This document shows, piece by piece, positions 17,889 to 28,265 of a stretch of DNA of 59,985 nt (its first letter is position 1; each line of letters begins with the position of its first letter). Position numbers and translations under genes: made by a program. Under the pieces are notes generated by a model. It made no database searches and was not told where the DNA came from. It saw only the letters and a list, made by a program, of their open reading frames with translations. Origin of the DNA: Aquihabitans sp. (lineage in GTDB: Bacteria > Actinomycetota > Acidimicrobiia > Acidimicrobiales > Iamiaceae); assembly GCA_025353965.1 (NCBI GenBank), contig JANXNS010000221.1, forward strand, positions 1-59,985, in the 5' to 3' direction.

Positions 17889-19244
17889 TCAGGAACGGGT
17901 GGGACGTGCCGTCAGCGCAGCGGCGGCCTCTTGTGCGGCCACCTGGAACGGGTCCCACAACGGCGACGCTGATGGCGCATAGGCGAGGTCGAGGTCGAGC
18001 ATGTCGGCCGCGCTGAGGCGACCAACAATGGCCGCCGCCATGGTGTCGATGCGCTTGCCCACGCGATCAGCCCCAATGATCTGGGCGCCGACCAGGCGGC
18101 CGGTCCCTCGCTCGGCCAACACCCTCGCGGTAACGGCGAGGTTGCCCGGGAAGTACCCAGCTCGGCTGGTGGACTCGGCCGTGCCGACCACAACGTCTAT
18201 GCCGGCCGCCTTGGCCTCCACCTGACTCAGGCCGGTCCGGGCCACCTCGACCTCGCAGATGCGAGTGATCGCCGTGCCCAACACCCCCGGGAATGAGGCG
18301 TAGCCGCCACCCAAGTTGGCGCCGGCCACCCGACCCGTCTTGTTGGCCACGGTGCCCAACGCAATGTGGACCCGTTCCCGGCTGACCAGATGGAACGTGT
18401 CGGCACAATCACCGGCCGAATAGACGCCCTGAGCACTGGTCCGCTGACGATGGTCCACCCGAATGGCGCCTTTGACACCAAGGTCCAACCCGGCGTCCGC
18501 CGCCAAACCCGAAGCCGGAGCGACACCAAGGCCAAGGACCACGAGATCGGCGGGAATGTTCCCATTGGCGGTGTGGACCACGTGGTCCCCGAAACCCTCC
18601 ACCGCGGTACCGCAGCGCACATCGACCCCATAGCGGCGCAGCACGTCAGCCAGCTTGGCGCCAAGGTCTTCATCGACGGTCCGCATGGGCTGCGGGGCAC
18701 CGTCGACGAGGGTGACCTGAGCCCCCCGGTCCACGAACGCCTCCGCCATCTCGAGCCCGATGTAGCCACCGCCAACCACAACAACCTGCCGGGGCTTGTC
18801 CTTTACGGCTTCGAGCAACCGGGCGGCATCGGTGAGGTTCTGCACGCCGTAGATCCAGGGGGCATCTATGCCCGGAAGATCTGGCCGAATGGGCTTGGCC
18901 CCGGTGGCAATGTGCAGCAGATCGAAGCCCAAGTTGAACGTGCGGCTCTGATCCAGGGCCCGCACCTCAACCCGGCGGGCGTCCAGGTCAACGCCCATCA
19001 CCTGATGACGGATACGCACGTCTATGCGGTGCCGATCGCGGAATTCCTGGGGGGTGCGCACCACCAGATCGTTCAGCGCCTCAACCGCCCCGCCGACGAG
19101 GTATGGAATCCCACAGGCAGAGTACGAGGTGTAGGACCCCTGCTCGAGGGCAACAATCTCAAGGTCCGGGCGCCCCCGCCGCGCACTGGTGGCCGCTGTC
19201 ATCCCGGCCGCGTCGCCACCGATCACCACCAAACGATCTGCCAT
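17889..19244 (-). CDS. FAD-dependent NAD(P)-disulfide oxidoreductase (CoA-disulfide reductase-like)
   Basis: VIGGDAAGMTAATSARR, YTSYSACGIPYLVGG, VVGGGYIGLEMAEAF, VYSAGDCAD. Confidence 0.9.
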   Translation of the reverse strand: MADRLVVIGGDAAGMTAATSARRGRPDLEIVALEQGSYTSYSACGIPYLVGGAVEALNDLVVRTPQEFRDRHRIDVRIRHQVMGVDLDARRVEVRALDQSRTFNLGFDLLHIATGAKPIRPDLPGIDAPWIYGVQNLTDAARLLEAVKDKPRQVVVVGGGYIGLEMAEAFVDRGAQVTLVDGAPQPMRTVDEDLGAKLADVLRRYGVDVRCGTAVEGFGDHVVHTANGNIPADLVVLGLGVAPASGLAADAGLDLGVKGAIRVDHRQRTSAQGVYSAGDCADTFHLVSRERVHIALGTVANKTGRVAGANLGGGYASFPGVLGTAITRICEVEVARTGLSQVEAKAAGIDVVVGTAESTSRAGYFPGNLAVTARVLAERGTGRLVGAQIIGADRVGKRIDTMAAAIVGRLSAADMLDLDLAYAPSASPLWDPFQVAAQEAAAALTARPTRS

Positions 19245-19315
19245 GCGCGCACAGTAGTGGGGTGAGGCCCGGCATCGGCGCGCCGGGCGTTGGGCCGGCG
19301 TGCGAGACTCCGTAC

Positions 19316-19492
19316 ATGGCTGTTCGCCAGGACTGTCGCCACTACTCCACCCGCACCACCCCAACCGGGGAACAGATCCAGCGGTGCCGCGTCGATGCCA
19401 ACGAAAAGACGCCGTTCGCCTGCCCCGATTTTTGCCTGTTCTTCGAGCCGAGGTCGATCACTGACGCCGGCTGGCAGCGCTTCGACAGCTAG
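19316..19492 (+). CDS. small Cys-rich conserved hypothetical protein
   Basis: MAVRQDCRHYSTRTTPTGEQIQRCRVDANEKTPFACPDFCLFFEPRSITDAGWQRFDS; resembles a short actinobacterial family. Confidence 0.7.
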   Translation: MAVRQDCRHYSTRTTPTGEQIQRCRVDANEKTPFACPDFCLFFEPRSITDAGWQRFDS

Positions 19493-19507
19493 GACTGCAC
19501 CCGTCAG

Positions 19508-19981
19508 ATGCGCACCACCGCCAAGGTCGACTACGCCGTCCGGGCCGCTATCGAACTAGCCCGGGCCTACCCCACCGGGGACGACCGGCCCACCCCGCTG
19601 ACCCGCCAAGCCATTGCCGACGCCCAAGCGATCCCGTCCAAATTCCTTGAACACATCCTGGCGGACCTCAAACGCAGCCAACTCGTAGGCAGCGTCCGCG
19701 GGGCCGACGGCGGCTACTGGCTGGCCCGCCCACCCGACGAAATCACCATGGCCGACATCATCCGCGCCGCAGAAGGCCCCCTGGCCGACGTGCGGGGTGA
19801 ACGCCCCGACGCCCTCGACTACCCCGATGACCTCCAAGTACTCCAACGAGCCTGGGTGGCCGTGCGAGCCAACCTCCGGGCCGTTCTTGAACGGGTCACC
19901 TTGGCCGACCTACGCGACGGCCAACTGGTGGCCGACGTGGAAGCGTTGGCCGCCGAGCCAGACTCCTGGGTCACTCGCTAA
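19508..19981 (+). CDS. Rrf2 family transcriptional regulator
   Basis: MRTTAKVDYAVRAAIELARA...IPSKFLEHILADLKRSQLVGSVRGADGGYWLARPPDEITMADIIRA. Confidence 0.93.
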   Translation: MRTTAKVDYAVRAAIELARAYPTGDDRPTPLTRQAIADAQAIPSKFLEHILADLKRSQLVGSVRGADGGYWLARPPDEITMADIIRAAEGPLADVRGERPDALDYPDDLQVLQRAWVAVRANLRAVLERVTLADLRDGQLVADVEALAAEPDSWVTR

Positions 19982-20321
19982 CGCCACCAACCCGACCGGC
20001 GAGGGTGGCGAAGAACCGCGACCGGGGCAACACCTCGGCGCAACCCGCCGCCCGCGCCCGTTCCAGCAGCTCGGTGTCGACGTGGCTGGCGAAGGCCACG
20101 ATCTCCCCCGCAACCTGACCAAGTCCTTCGATCACGCCCGGCCGAGACAGGTCGACCACAACAAGGTCGCCATCTCGGGCCTCCGCGGCCAGAGCCGCGG
20201 GGCCGGACACGTGCACAACTGGGATCGCACCTAGCCGGCCGAGGCGGGACCGGTCCATGAGGTCCGGCACGAACGCCACCACCCGGTTTGGCCGGCGCCG
20301 CTGGTCCTCCGATTCAATCAT
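19971..20321 (-). CDS. hypothetical protein, response-regulator-receiver-like fold
   Basis: VVAFVPDLMDRSRLG...GDLVVVDLSRPGVIEGLGQVAGEIVAFASHVDTELLERARAAGCAEVLPRSRF. Confidence 0.65.
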   Translation of the reverse strand: MIESEDQRRRPNRVVAFVPDLMDRSRLGRLGAIPVVHVSGPAALAAEARDGDLVVVDLSRPGVIEGLGQVAGEIVAFASHVDTELLERARAAGCAEVLPRSRFFATLAGRVGGVSE

Positions 20322-20803
20322 CGGAGACCCTCCTGCCGGCGCCGGGCCAGCACCACATGGGCCTTGGCCGCGCCCCAAACCAAACCCGGCTCGTGCAGCG
20401 CAGGGTCCAAATCCGCAAACGATGCAACCGCCAACTCATACACGTCGCCGGGAAACGCCCGCTCCAAAAACTCATCACGCACGACCGCTGGCACCCCCGC
20501 ACCGACCAGAACCGCAGTGGGAAATCGCACCGCACCACGCAGCACCGCCAAAGGCCCGGTGCGTTGCTGGTCCACATCGGTGGCCAGGAGGTCCCGCAAT
20601 TCCTGGCCGACCTCACGGGCAGCTCGCTCACCAGCCGCGGCCGCCGCCTCCGCCAACGGCGCCGCCGAACCCGGGCGCCACTGATCGGCCCGCAAGGCAA
20701 CGCAGCGAGACACCCATGGCCCGAGCGCCGCACAAACCCCATCGGCCAGCAGGGTGCCATAGCCCGCCAGGAACTCGGCATCGGAGTTGGCATCGCGGCC
20801 CAT
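20318..20803 (-). CDS. conserved hypothetical protein
   Basis: 161-aa ORF overlapping the downstream gene by 4 nt; no recognised catalytic motif. Confidence 0.65.
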   Translation of the reverse strand: MGRDANSDAEFLAGYGTLLADGVCAALGPWVSRCVALRADQWRPGSAAPLAEAAAAAGERAAREVGQELRDLLATDVDQQRTGPLAVLRGAVRFPTAVLVGAGVPAVVRDEFLERAFPGDVYELAVASFADLDPALHEPGLVWGAAKAHVVLARRRQEGLR

Positions 20804-20921
20804 GGGGACGAACCTACTGCCATGACCTGGAACGAGGGCCCGTGATCATCCGGGCGTTCTCGGTGTTCGAATCGATCGACCGGGCCAAACCTGAGACGCC
20901 GCCGCGGTAACCTGGCCTGCG

Positions 20922-22409
20922 ATGCGTCGCTCCCCCCACCTCATTGCAACCACCCTGATCCTCACCATCACCTTGGCGGTGGCCAACACGGTCGCCGCCC
21001 AAAGCCCACCACCCGTTTCCCCTCGGGTTGTCGGCGGGTCCATCACCACGCAGGGTCAATTTCCCTGGGCTGCCGCCGTGATCTACCGGGGGGCGAGCCG
21101 CACCCAAGGGTTCCATTGCGGGGCGACGGTGCTCTCTCGATCTTGGCTGCTCACCGCCGCCCACTGCGTGGTCGTTGCCAGCACGCTTGAGCCGCTGGAT
21201 CCAAACACCTTCGATGTGCTCACCGGCACCAACTCGCTCCTCGAGAACAGTGGCGGTCAGCGGCTGCCCGTGGCCGCCGTCTACCGCCACCCGGGCTACA
21301 CGGGGGAGGCCAACGACTTTGACTTCGCCCTCCTTCGGCTCACCCATCCCACCAATGCCCCGGCCATCACCGTCATCGGCCTGTCGCCCAGCGAGCAGGC
21401 TCTAGACAATGCCGGCGTCACTGCCACCGCGATCGGCTGGGGTATCACCGCCGAGCAGGCGCAATCGGTAGAGCCGGTGGCGCGCTTCGTCGGTGTGCCG
21501 ATCCAGCCCGACGAAACCTGCGCCAGCGCCTACCCGCAATCGCCGGATCCCGACGCGTTGGAGGGATACGAATTCCGCGCCGAATCGATGTTTTGCGCGG
21601 GGCCACTGAGCGGCGGCATGGACACCTGTCAGGGAGACTCGGGCGGGCCAATCGTCGTGCCCGTTGGCAACAGCGTGCGCCTGGCGGGCGTGGTCTCGTG
21701 GGGCCTCGGCTGTGCCCGTCCCAGCAAACCCGGCGTCTATGGCCGCCTCACGTCGGCCAGCAGTTGGATCGGGCTGGAACGGCGCTTCGGACCCTTCAAC
21801 CCCACCGGCACTGCCTTCATCCGACGCCAATACGCGGACTTCCTCAACCGAAACCCGTCCGGCTCAGAGTCCATTGGCTGGACCATTGCGCTCCGCAACT
21901 CGGCCCCCTCCACCCTCATCACCCAACTAGCCGCGAACCGGGCATGGCAAGACAATGCGGGAGCGATCACCCGCCTCTACCAATCCGGGCTGGGCCGCAA
22001 CCCCTCAACATCCAGCTTGCGGATCTCCGTGGGGCTCCGTTGGCACACCAGCCTGGCCAACATTGCCCCGTACTTCTCGGCCAGCTACGCCAACCTGAGC
22101 GACGACGCCTACGTGGCCCGGCTGTACTCCACTGCCCTCGGCCAGGCATCCACCCCCACCCAGCGGGCACGGTGGGTAAACCTCCTGACCCACGGCACCA
22201 CCCGGGGGGACGTGCTGGTGTTCTTCACTGAATCCACCGGATCCAAGACCCGGACGGCCACCGATGTGCGGGTCATCAGCACCTGGTTCGGGCTCCTCCG
22301 CGAGGCGCCCACCCCCGGCGAGATCAGCGCCAGCCAGGCCAAGAGCCAGGTCGCCCTGGTCGACTATCTCCGCACCAGTTACCCCTACGCCTCCCGCTTT
22401 ACCGGGTGA
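20922..22409 (+). CDS. secreted trypsin-like serine protease with DUF4214-like C-terminus
   Basis: Signal peptide, [56 protein letters not shown]. Confidence 0.9.
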   Translation: MRRSPHLIATTLILTITLAVANTVAAQSPPPVSPRVVGGSITTQGQFPWAAAVIYRGASRTQGFHCGATVLSRSWLLTAAHCVVVASTLEPLDPNTFDVLTGTNSLLENSGGQRLPVAAVYRHPGYTGEANDFDFALLRLTHPTNAPAITVIGLSPSEQALDNAGVTATAIGWGITAEQAQSVEPVARFVGVPIQPDETCASAYPQSPDPDALEGYEFRAESMFCAGPLSGGMDTCQGDSGGPIVVPVGNSVRLAGVVSWGLGCARPSKPGVYGRLTSASSWIGLERRFGPFNPTGTAFIRRQYADFLNRNPSGSESIGWTIALRNSAPSTLITQLAANRAWQDNAGAITRLYQSGLGRNPSTSSLRISVGLRWHTSLANIAPYFSASYANLSDDAYVARLYSTALGQASTPTQRARWVNLLTHGTTRGDVLVFFTESTGSKTRTATDVRVISTWFGLLREAPTPGEISASQAKSQVALVDYLRTSYPYASRFTG

Positions 22410-22499
22410 CCGACACCGCCGCCTACCGGGCCGCAAGCCTTCAGGGTCGACAGATGCCCGCCGATAGGCTCCACGCACTTTGACCAGACAGGAGCTCGG

Positions 22500-23435
22500 G
22501 TGACCAGCGGGACAACGGGATATGACCAGGCACCGTTCGCCTTGAGCGTGGTCATCTCCACCCACAGCCGCCCGGTTCAGCTGCGCGAAGCCATCTCGGC
22601 CATTCGCAATCAGGACCTTGCCGAGCCCATCGAGATTCTGGTGGTGTGGGACAAGACCGAGCCTGAGTGGGATCTCGCCTCTGATGATCCGCACCGAACC
22701 GTCCGAATCCTGGCCAACAGCCGTACCCCGGGGCTGCCCGGAAGCCGCAACTGTGGCGCCGCTGCCGCCACCGCGGCCTTTCTGGGATTCTGCGACGATG
22801 ACGACCTCTGGCTCCCGGCGAAAGCCCGTACCCAACTCGCCCTGCTAGCGGCCACCGGGGCCGACGTCTGCTCATCGGGACTGGAAGTCCTCATCGACGG
22901 GCAGATCATCCCCCGCCGCGGGGTAGACGGGGTACTCCACCACGTTGATCTGCTCCGCACCCGACGGATGGAGGCCTATATGGGCACGGCCATGGTTCGA
23001 GCCACGGCCTTCTGGGGGGCCATCGGCCCACTCGACGAGCACATCCCCGGCGGCTACGCCGAGGACTACGAGTGGATGCTACGGGCCACCCGCAACGCCC
23101 CGGTCCCCGTCTCGCCCGAACCGCTGCTGCAGATGCGCTGGATTGGGCAATCGCATTTCCGCGACCAATGGCCCGACTGGGAAGCGGCCCTGAGCCAAGT
23201 GTTGGCCGACAACCCCGAGTTCTCCACCGAACCGCGAGGTCGGGCCCGAGTAGAAGGCCAAATCGCCGTGGCCATCGCCGCCCAGGGACGACGAGCCGAT
23301 GCCCTGCGCCAGATCCGCACCACACTTAAATGGTCGGGGCGCGAGCCGCGTGCGGCCATTGCGCTCGCCGTGGTGGCCGGGGTTCCCGCCGCCAAAGTCT
23401 CCGCCTTCTTGAATAAGCGCGGGCGGGGTATCTGA
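22500..23435 (+). CDS. glycosyltransferase family 2
   Basis: ALSVVISTHSRPVQLREAISAIRNQ...LPGSRNCGAAAATAAFLGFCDDDDLWLP. Confidence 0.9.
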   Translation: MTSGTTGYDQAPFALSVVISTHSRPVQLREAISAIRNQDLAEPIEILVVWDKTEPEWDLASDDPHRTVRILANSRTPGLPGSRNCGAAAATAAFLGFCDDDDLWLPAKARTQLALLAATGADVCSSGLEVLIDGQIIPRRGVDGVLHHVDLLRTRRMEAYMGTAMVRATAFWGAIGPLDEHIPGGYAEDYEWMLRATRNAPVPVSPEPLLQMRWIGQSHFRDQWPDWEAALSQVLADNPEFSTEPRGRARVEGQIAVAIAAQGRRADALRQIRTTLKWSGREPRAAIALAVVAGVPAAKVSAFLNKRGRGI

Positions 23436-23437
23436 CC

Positions 23438-25036
23438 ATGGCAACCACCGAGCCGGGGGACCTCCGTCCGGCACCGGGTGCCTCCGCGTCCCTCGTCGCC
23501 GGTGTGGCCCGTGGTGGTGCCGCCAACCTCATTGGGGCCGTGATCTACGGCCTGTCCGGGTTCGTCCTGCTCATCGTCCTCAACCGCTCCCTCGGGGTAC
23601 GCGCCGCAGGCGTGGTGGTGGTGGCCATCGCCACCTTCAACATCGTCACCGTGATGGCTGGTATTGGTACTTCCACTGGCTTGGTGCGCGCTATCAGCCA
23701 CCTCAGGGCCACCAACCGGGCTCAAGACATTCCGGCCGCTATCCACATTGCCCTCGTCCCCGTCGCCATGCTGAGCCTGGCAGTCACCGCCGTGCTGTGG
23801 GTTTCTGCGCCGCAGCTCGCCGAGATCTTTGCCAGCGGTACCCGGGCCGACGAAGTCACCGGTGTCCTGCGAACCATGGTGATCTTCGTCCCCTTTGCCA
23901 CGCTCCACGCCGTGGTGGTCCAGGCCACACGCGGCTTCGACACCATGCTGCCGCAGGTCCTGATCGAGAAGATTGGCCGTTCCCTTTCGCTCCCGATCGT
24001 GGCCGGCGGGGCGGCCGCCCTGGGTATGGGACCCCGCGGGGTAGGGGCCGCATGGGCCGCCAGCAACGTGCCCGCCCTGGCTCTGTCCAGCCTGTCGCTG
24101 TATCGGCGAGTCCAACGGGCCGTGGCTGCATCGGGGGCACCCCCCACCCCGGCCACTCCGATCATGCGCCGAGAATTCTGGGCCTATACCGGGCCCCGAG
24201 CAGTGGCCCAATCATCCAATGTGATCATCAACTGGTTCGACACGGTGCTGGTGGGCGCCATCATGTCAACCACTGCGGCGGGCATCTACGCCTCCGGCAC
24301 CCGATATCTCCTGCCCGGCCTGTTCGCAGCCGATGCATTGGTCCAGGTGATCTCTCCTCGCCTCAGCGGACTGTTGGCCGTAGGCAAACGGTCCGAAGCC
24401 GCATCTCTGGTCCAGGTGGTGGGCGGTTGGCAGGTGGCCGTGATGTGGCCGATCTACCTGATCACGTTGCTGTTCCCCACCCCGCTGCTCACGGTGTTTG
24501 GCCCCGAGGTCATCCAGGCCAAGGGGGCACTCATCGCTCTATCGATTGCCATGCTGATCAGCACCCCAACGGGCCCAGCTGGAGCGGTGATCCTGATGGC
24601 CGGCAGGAGCCGCCAGGCCATGATCGTCACCCTGATAGTGCTCGTGGTGAACATTGGCGGCAACCTCATCTTCGTTCCCCGCTATGGCCTCACCGCCGCC
24701 GGGATCGTGTGGGGAGCCAGCATCGTGGTGGCGGCAATCATCCACACGTACCAAACCAACTGGTCTATGGGCCTACGCACGATTGGCCGCCCTGCCTTCT
24801 TGGGCGTGGCCATCTCGGCGCTCACCGTCGGTGCCGTTGGCGTGGCCGCTCGCCTCACCCATGGAGATGACCTCGTCGGCCTCCTGGCCACTTGTAGCAT
24901 CGGCGGCGTCCTGTACGGGGCTGGGCTCTGGATTTTCAGGTCCCCAATGCACCTGGATTCCTGGTGGTCCGGCATCCGCCGCCGATCAACCCCTGGGCCC
25001 AACGACGCGGCACTGCCCGCACAAGGATCTGTCTGA
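23438..25036 (+). CDS. oligosaccharide flippase (Wzx/MATE-like)
   Basis: Multi-TM protein with polysaccharide-export-flippase pattern, in an EPS gene context. Confidence 0.85.
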   Translation: MATTEPGDLRPAPGASASLVAGVARGGAANLIGAVIYGLSGFVLLIVLNRSLGVRAAGVVVVAIATFNIVTVMAGIGTSTGLVRAISHLRATNRAQDIPAAIHIALVPVAMLSLAVTAVLWVSAPQLAEIFASGTRADEVTGVLRTMVIFVPFATLHAVVVQATRGFDTMLPQVLIEKIGRSLSLPIVAGGAAALGMGPRGVGAAWAASNVPALALSSLSLYRRVQRAVAASGAPPTPATPIMRREFWAYTGPRAVAQSSNVIINWFDTVLVGAIMSTTAAGIYASGTRYLLPGLFAADALVQVISPRLSGLLAVGKRSEAASLVQVVGGWQVAVMWPIYLITLLFPTPLLTVFGPEVIQAKGALIALSIAMLISTPTGPAGAVILMAGRSRQAMIVTLIVLVVNIGGNLIFVPRYGLTAAGIVWGASIVVAAIIHTYQTNWSMGLRTIGRPAFLGVAISALTVGAVGVAARLTHGDDLVGLLATCSIGGVLYGAGLWIFRSPMHLDSWWSGIRRRSTPGPNDAALPAQGSV

Positions 25037-26508
25037 TGAGCGAACTCGAATCCGGCTTTCGCCTGGCCGACGTGGTCGGCCTGCTTCGGCGCCGGTCCGC
25101 CATCATGCTCGGCGCGGTCATCCTCGGCTTGGTGACCGGGTACCTCGTGTTCAGTGCGGCGCCGCCCAACTACAGCGCCACCGCCCGCGTTGAGGTCGAG
25201 ATACTGAAGTCGGACCCCAGCAGTGCGAGCTCGACACCCGCGCTCCAAACCATCGACCTCGGAACCGAATCCGACAAGATGAAGGCCGACGGGGTCGGCG
25301 ATGCGGTGCGAAGGAAACTCAAACTCCCGGGCGACAATCGCAGTCTGTTCGGCCCGCTCGTCGTTACCAGCAAAGACAACTCACGCGTGCTGGAACTCAC
25401 CTACCAGTCCGCCTCGGCCACCAAGGCCCGAGACATCGTGAACGCCATCGCCCAGTCCTACATTGACGTAGGTACCGCCGAGGCCACCGCGAGCCGAGAT
25501 AAAAAGCTGGCCGCGTTGGCGGAAGACATCTCCCAGGCCAAGGACGTGCTCGACGCCGCCAACACCACACTGAACGGCACCGAATCCGGTACCCCAGAGC
25601 GCACGGCCGCCGCCACGGCCGCCGGGGAAGCCCAGCAGGCCTACAACGCGTTGCTGGACAAGAAGGCCGGCTACGAGGACCTCGCCATTACCTCCGGGAC
25701 CCTCGTTCGCAAGGCGCTGCTCCCCAAGACAGTCCTGTCCAAGAAGGCCCTCGGCATGGGCGTTGGCGTCTTTGGCCTCGTGGTCATCATGGGTCTAGTC
25801 GTTGCCCTGATCGTGGACCGGCGGGACAGCCGTGGCGGGGGCCGCCGCACCGTGGAGAAGCTCGCCCCCGGTGCCAACATGCGGGTCATGCCCACCGCGA
25901 CGGGGGCCAAGGCTGGCCCTGCGGAAGTAGACGCCGCCATAGACCGCCTCGCCGTGGAATTGGCAGGCAACAGCTCCAAGGGGCGCGCCGCATCCGTCCT
26001 CGTTGTTGGTACCCGCAGGGAACCACCGGTCGCCTTGGCCGAAGAATTGGCCTCCAGCCTCACCTTTGCCGGGATCCCCACCTTGTTCGTGCTGGCCGGA
26101 TCATCCGAACGCGAGCTTCGACAGGCTCATGTGATCACGTCGTTCACCGATCTCATTACCGGACCGTCCATCACCGGACCCGCCAGCCTTCCCGATGTCG
26201 CCGGTGCGGGCGTCGGCCTAGCCGCTCCCATGGTCACCTGGCTGCGGCCCCGTGGCTCAGCTGAGGCCTCCGGTCTCTTGCGCCGAGCCGTGGTGGAAGC
26301 GCTGATCACCCGGGCTGGACGAGAAGGCTTCGACGCCGTGGTATTCGTTGCGGCCACCCCCATCCACAATGCCGCCGGAGCCGCCCTCGGTCAATGGGTG
26401 GCCAAGACGGCTGTCATCGTCGAAGGCAACGACACCCAAGAGATCGAGCACACCGTTCGGGCCTTGACGGAGGCCGACGTCACCATCACCGAGGTCGTCT
26501 GGACGTGA
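25036..26508 (+). CDS. Wzz-like chain-length determinant with degenerate kinase-like C-terminus
   Basis: FRLADVVGLLRRRSAIMLGAVILGLVTGYLVFSAAPPNYSATARVEV; two flanking TMs; C-terminal RAASVLVVGTRREPPVALAEELASSLTFAGIPTLFVLA. Confidence 0.82.
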   Translation: MSELESGFRLADVVGLLRRRSAIMLGAVILGLVTGYLVFSAAPPNYSATARVEVEILKSDPSSASSTPALQTIDLGTESDKMKADGVGDAVRRKLKLPGDNRSLFGPLVVTSKDNSRVLELTYQSASATKARDIVNAIAQSYIDVGTAEATASRDKKLAALAEDISQAKDVLDAANTTLNGTESGTPERTAAATAAGEAQQAYNALLDKKAGYEDLAITSGTLVRKALLPKTVLSKKALGMGVGVFGLVVIMGLVVALIVDRRDSRGGGRRTVEKLAPGANMRVMPTATGAKAGPAEVDAAIDRLAVELAGNSSKGRAASVLVVGTRREPPVALAEELASSLTFAGIPTLFVLAGSSERELRQAHVITSFTDLITGPSITGPASLPDVAGAGVGLAAPMVTWLRPRGSAEASGLLRRAVVEALITRAGREGFDAVVFVAATPIHNAAGAALGQWVAKTAVIVEGNDTQEIEHTVRALTEADVTITEVVWT

Positions 26509-27806
26509 CCACTGCGCGGCCCCTGGACCTCCCCGAGGCCGGGGTTCCCGTGGCCAGGCCTAACCGGCGAACCCTGCGACCTAACCGAGCGACTTGGCCG
26601 CTGTGGGCCATAACCGTGGGCATGCCGCTGGCGTTTCTGTTCGGTGTCCACGGCGTCGTGTGGCCCATTGCCGCGGTGGTGTTCTCGGCGCGAATCTTCC
26701 TTCACCGCGAGACCCGCTTTCCGTGGTCCACCGTCCCGCTGGTCCTCTTCGTCTTGTGGATCCCGCTCAGTTTCTCCGTGGTCTTCTCACTCAGTGCCCT
26801 GCCCATTTTCGCCTACCGCTTCTCGCTCTTTCTGGGCTGTCTGGCCGCGGTGGTTTGGGTGGCCAACATCAGCGAGAAGCAGGTGCCCACCTCGCAGATC
26901 GTGGACTGGCTAGCGGCACTCTGGATCACCACCATCGCCTTTGGGTACCTCGCCCAAGTGTTGCCCCATCTGGACATGCCGTCACCGTTCAGCATGCTCC
27001 TCGGCCCGATCGGGAGGATCGACTTCCTGGCGCGCATCAGCGATTGGCACCTGGCCGATAACCAGGACTTCCTACAGCGAGCCTTCTCTCGGCCGGCAGC
27101 ACCGTGGGCCGCGGCCAACAGTTGGGGCGCGGCCGTCGGCATCCTGACCCCGTTTTTCGTACGGTCCTGGCTCATCGACGTCAACGCCAAACGTCGGAAA
27201 ATTGGGCTGGCCCTGCTGGCCGCCAGCGTGATCCCGATTTTGACCTCGGCCAACCGCGGCCTTTGGATCGGGCTGATCGTGGGCCTCGTCTACTTCGCCG
27301 CCCGTAAGGCCCTCCGCGGCCGGTTCGGCGCGTTGGCTGTGCTCTTCGGTGCCGTCGTCATCGTGGGCATCTTGCTCGTCGTCACGCCGGCGGGATCGCT
27401 GGTGCAGGACCGCCTCGGCGGGTCGGGAAACTCCAACGAAGCCCGGTCTGAGCTCTACGTAGACGCCTGGAGGGGCGCGGTGGAATCACCACTCGTGGGC
27501 AACGGCGTCCCGCGGAAAACGAACTACTACAAGAACTCGCCCCCCGTCGGCACCCACGGCTTGCTCTGGTACTTGATGTTCATCCACGGCTTTGTGGGCC
27601 TCGCCTTGTTTCTCGGATGGCTGGCCATCGAGACGTTTCGCTCCGGCATGGTCCGCACACCGCTGGGGTGGTGGGCCCACCTGAGCATCGTGATCGCCGT
27701 GATCGAGGTGCCGTACTACGGGATGTTGCCGCACGTGATCGTGCTCGGCTTGGCCGTGGGCATCTCGCACCGCGAGGGGCGTCAGCGCCCGTCCAGCACC
27801 GCCTGA
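26505..27806 (+). CDS. O-antigen ligase-like membrane protein
   Basis: Multi-TM, central TSANRGLWIGLIVG and NEARSELYVDAWRGAVESPLVGNG typical of Wzy/WaaL family. Confidence 0.82.
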   Translation: MTTARPLDLPEAGVPVARPNRRTLRPNRATWPLWAITVGMPLAFLFGVHGVVWPIAAVVFSARIFLHRETRFPWSTVPLVLFVLWIPLSFSVVFSLSALPIFAYRFSLFLGCLAAVVWVANISEKQVPTSQIVDWLAALWITTIAFGYLAQVLPHLDMPSPFSMLLGPIGRIDFLARISDWHLADNQDFLQRAFSRPAAPWAAANSWGAAVGILTPFFVRSWLIDVNAKRRKIGLALLAASVIPILTSANRGLWIGLIVGLVYFAARKALRGRFGALAVLFGAVVIVGILLVVTPAGSLVQDRLGGSGNSNEARSELYVDAWRGAVESPLVGNGVPRKTNYYKNSPPVGTHGLLWYLMFIHGFVGLALFLGWLAIETFRSGMVRTPLGWWAHLSIVIAVIEVPYYGMLPHVIVLGLAVGISHREGRQRPSSTA

Positions 27807-28213
27807 AGTACCTCGCGGAGCATGGTGCTCGACGTGCGTTGTGTGTACGGGAGGTAGGCAACCTCGACACCGACGCTGGCAAAGTCTGCTTCGAGCTTGT
27901 CGCCCTTGTCGGTCCCTCTCCAGTCGTCGCCCTTGATGATCACGTCGAACTTGAGGCGCTCCCACATCTCCAGCTTGTGAGGTACGTCCTCCACCACAGC
28001 TTCGTCGACAAAGCGAATGCTGCTCACGATGTCGAGCCGCTCCGCCAACGGAATGACCGGAAGGCCACCCTTGGACCGTTGGGCCATCTCGTCGGAGATC
28101 ACCCCGGCTATGAGGTGATCGCAGAACTGGCGGCTTTCCCGGAAGATATTGAGATGTCCGACGTGGAAGATGTCGTAAACACCGGGTGCGTACCCGACTC
28201 GTGGTGCAGCCAT
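27782..28213 (-). CDS. nucleotidyltransferase (cytidylyltransferase-like)
   Basis: VGYAPGVYDIFHVGHLNIFRES, IIKGDDWRGTDKGDKL, YTQRTSSTMLRE. Confidence 0.88.
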   Translation of the reverse strand: MAAPRVGYAPGVYDIFHVGHLNIFRESRQFCDHLIAGVISDEMAQRSKGGLPVIPLAERLDIVSSIRFVDEAVVEDVPHKLEMWERLKFDVIIKGDDWRGTDKGDKLEADFASVGVEVAYLPYTQRTSSTMLREVLQAVLDGR

Positions 28214-28265
28214 GGCCCAGAACCCTAGGGTCAGGAGCCACCCAGGCCTGACCTACGCTCGCCGG

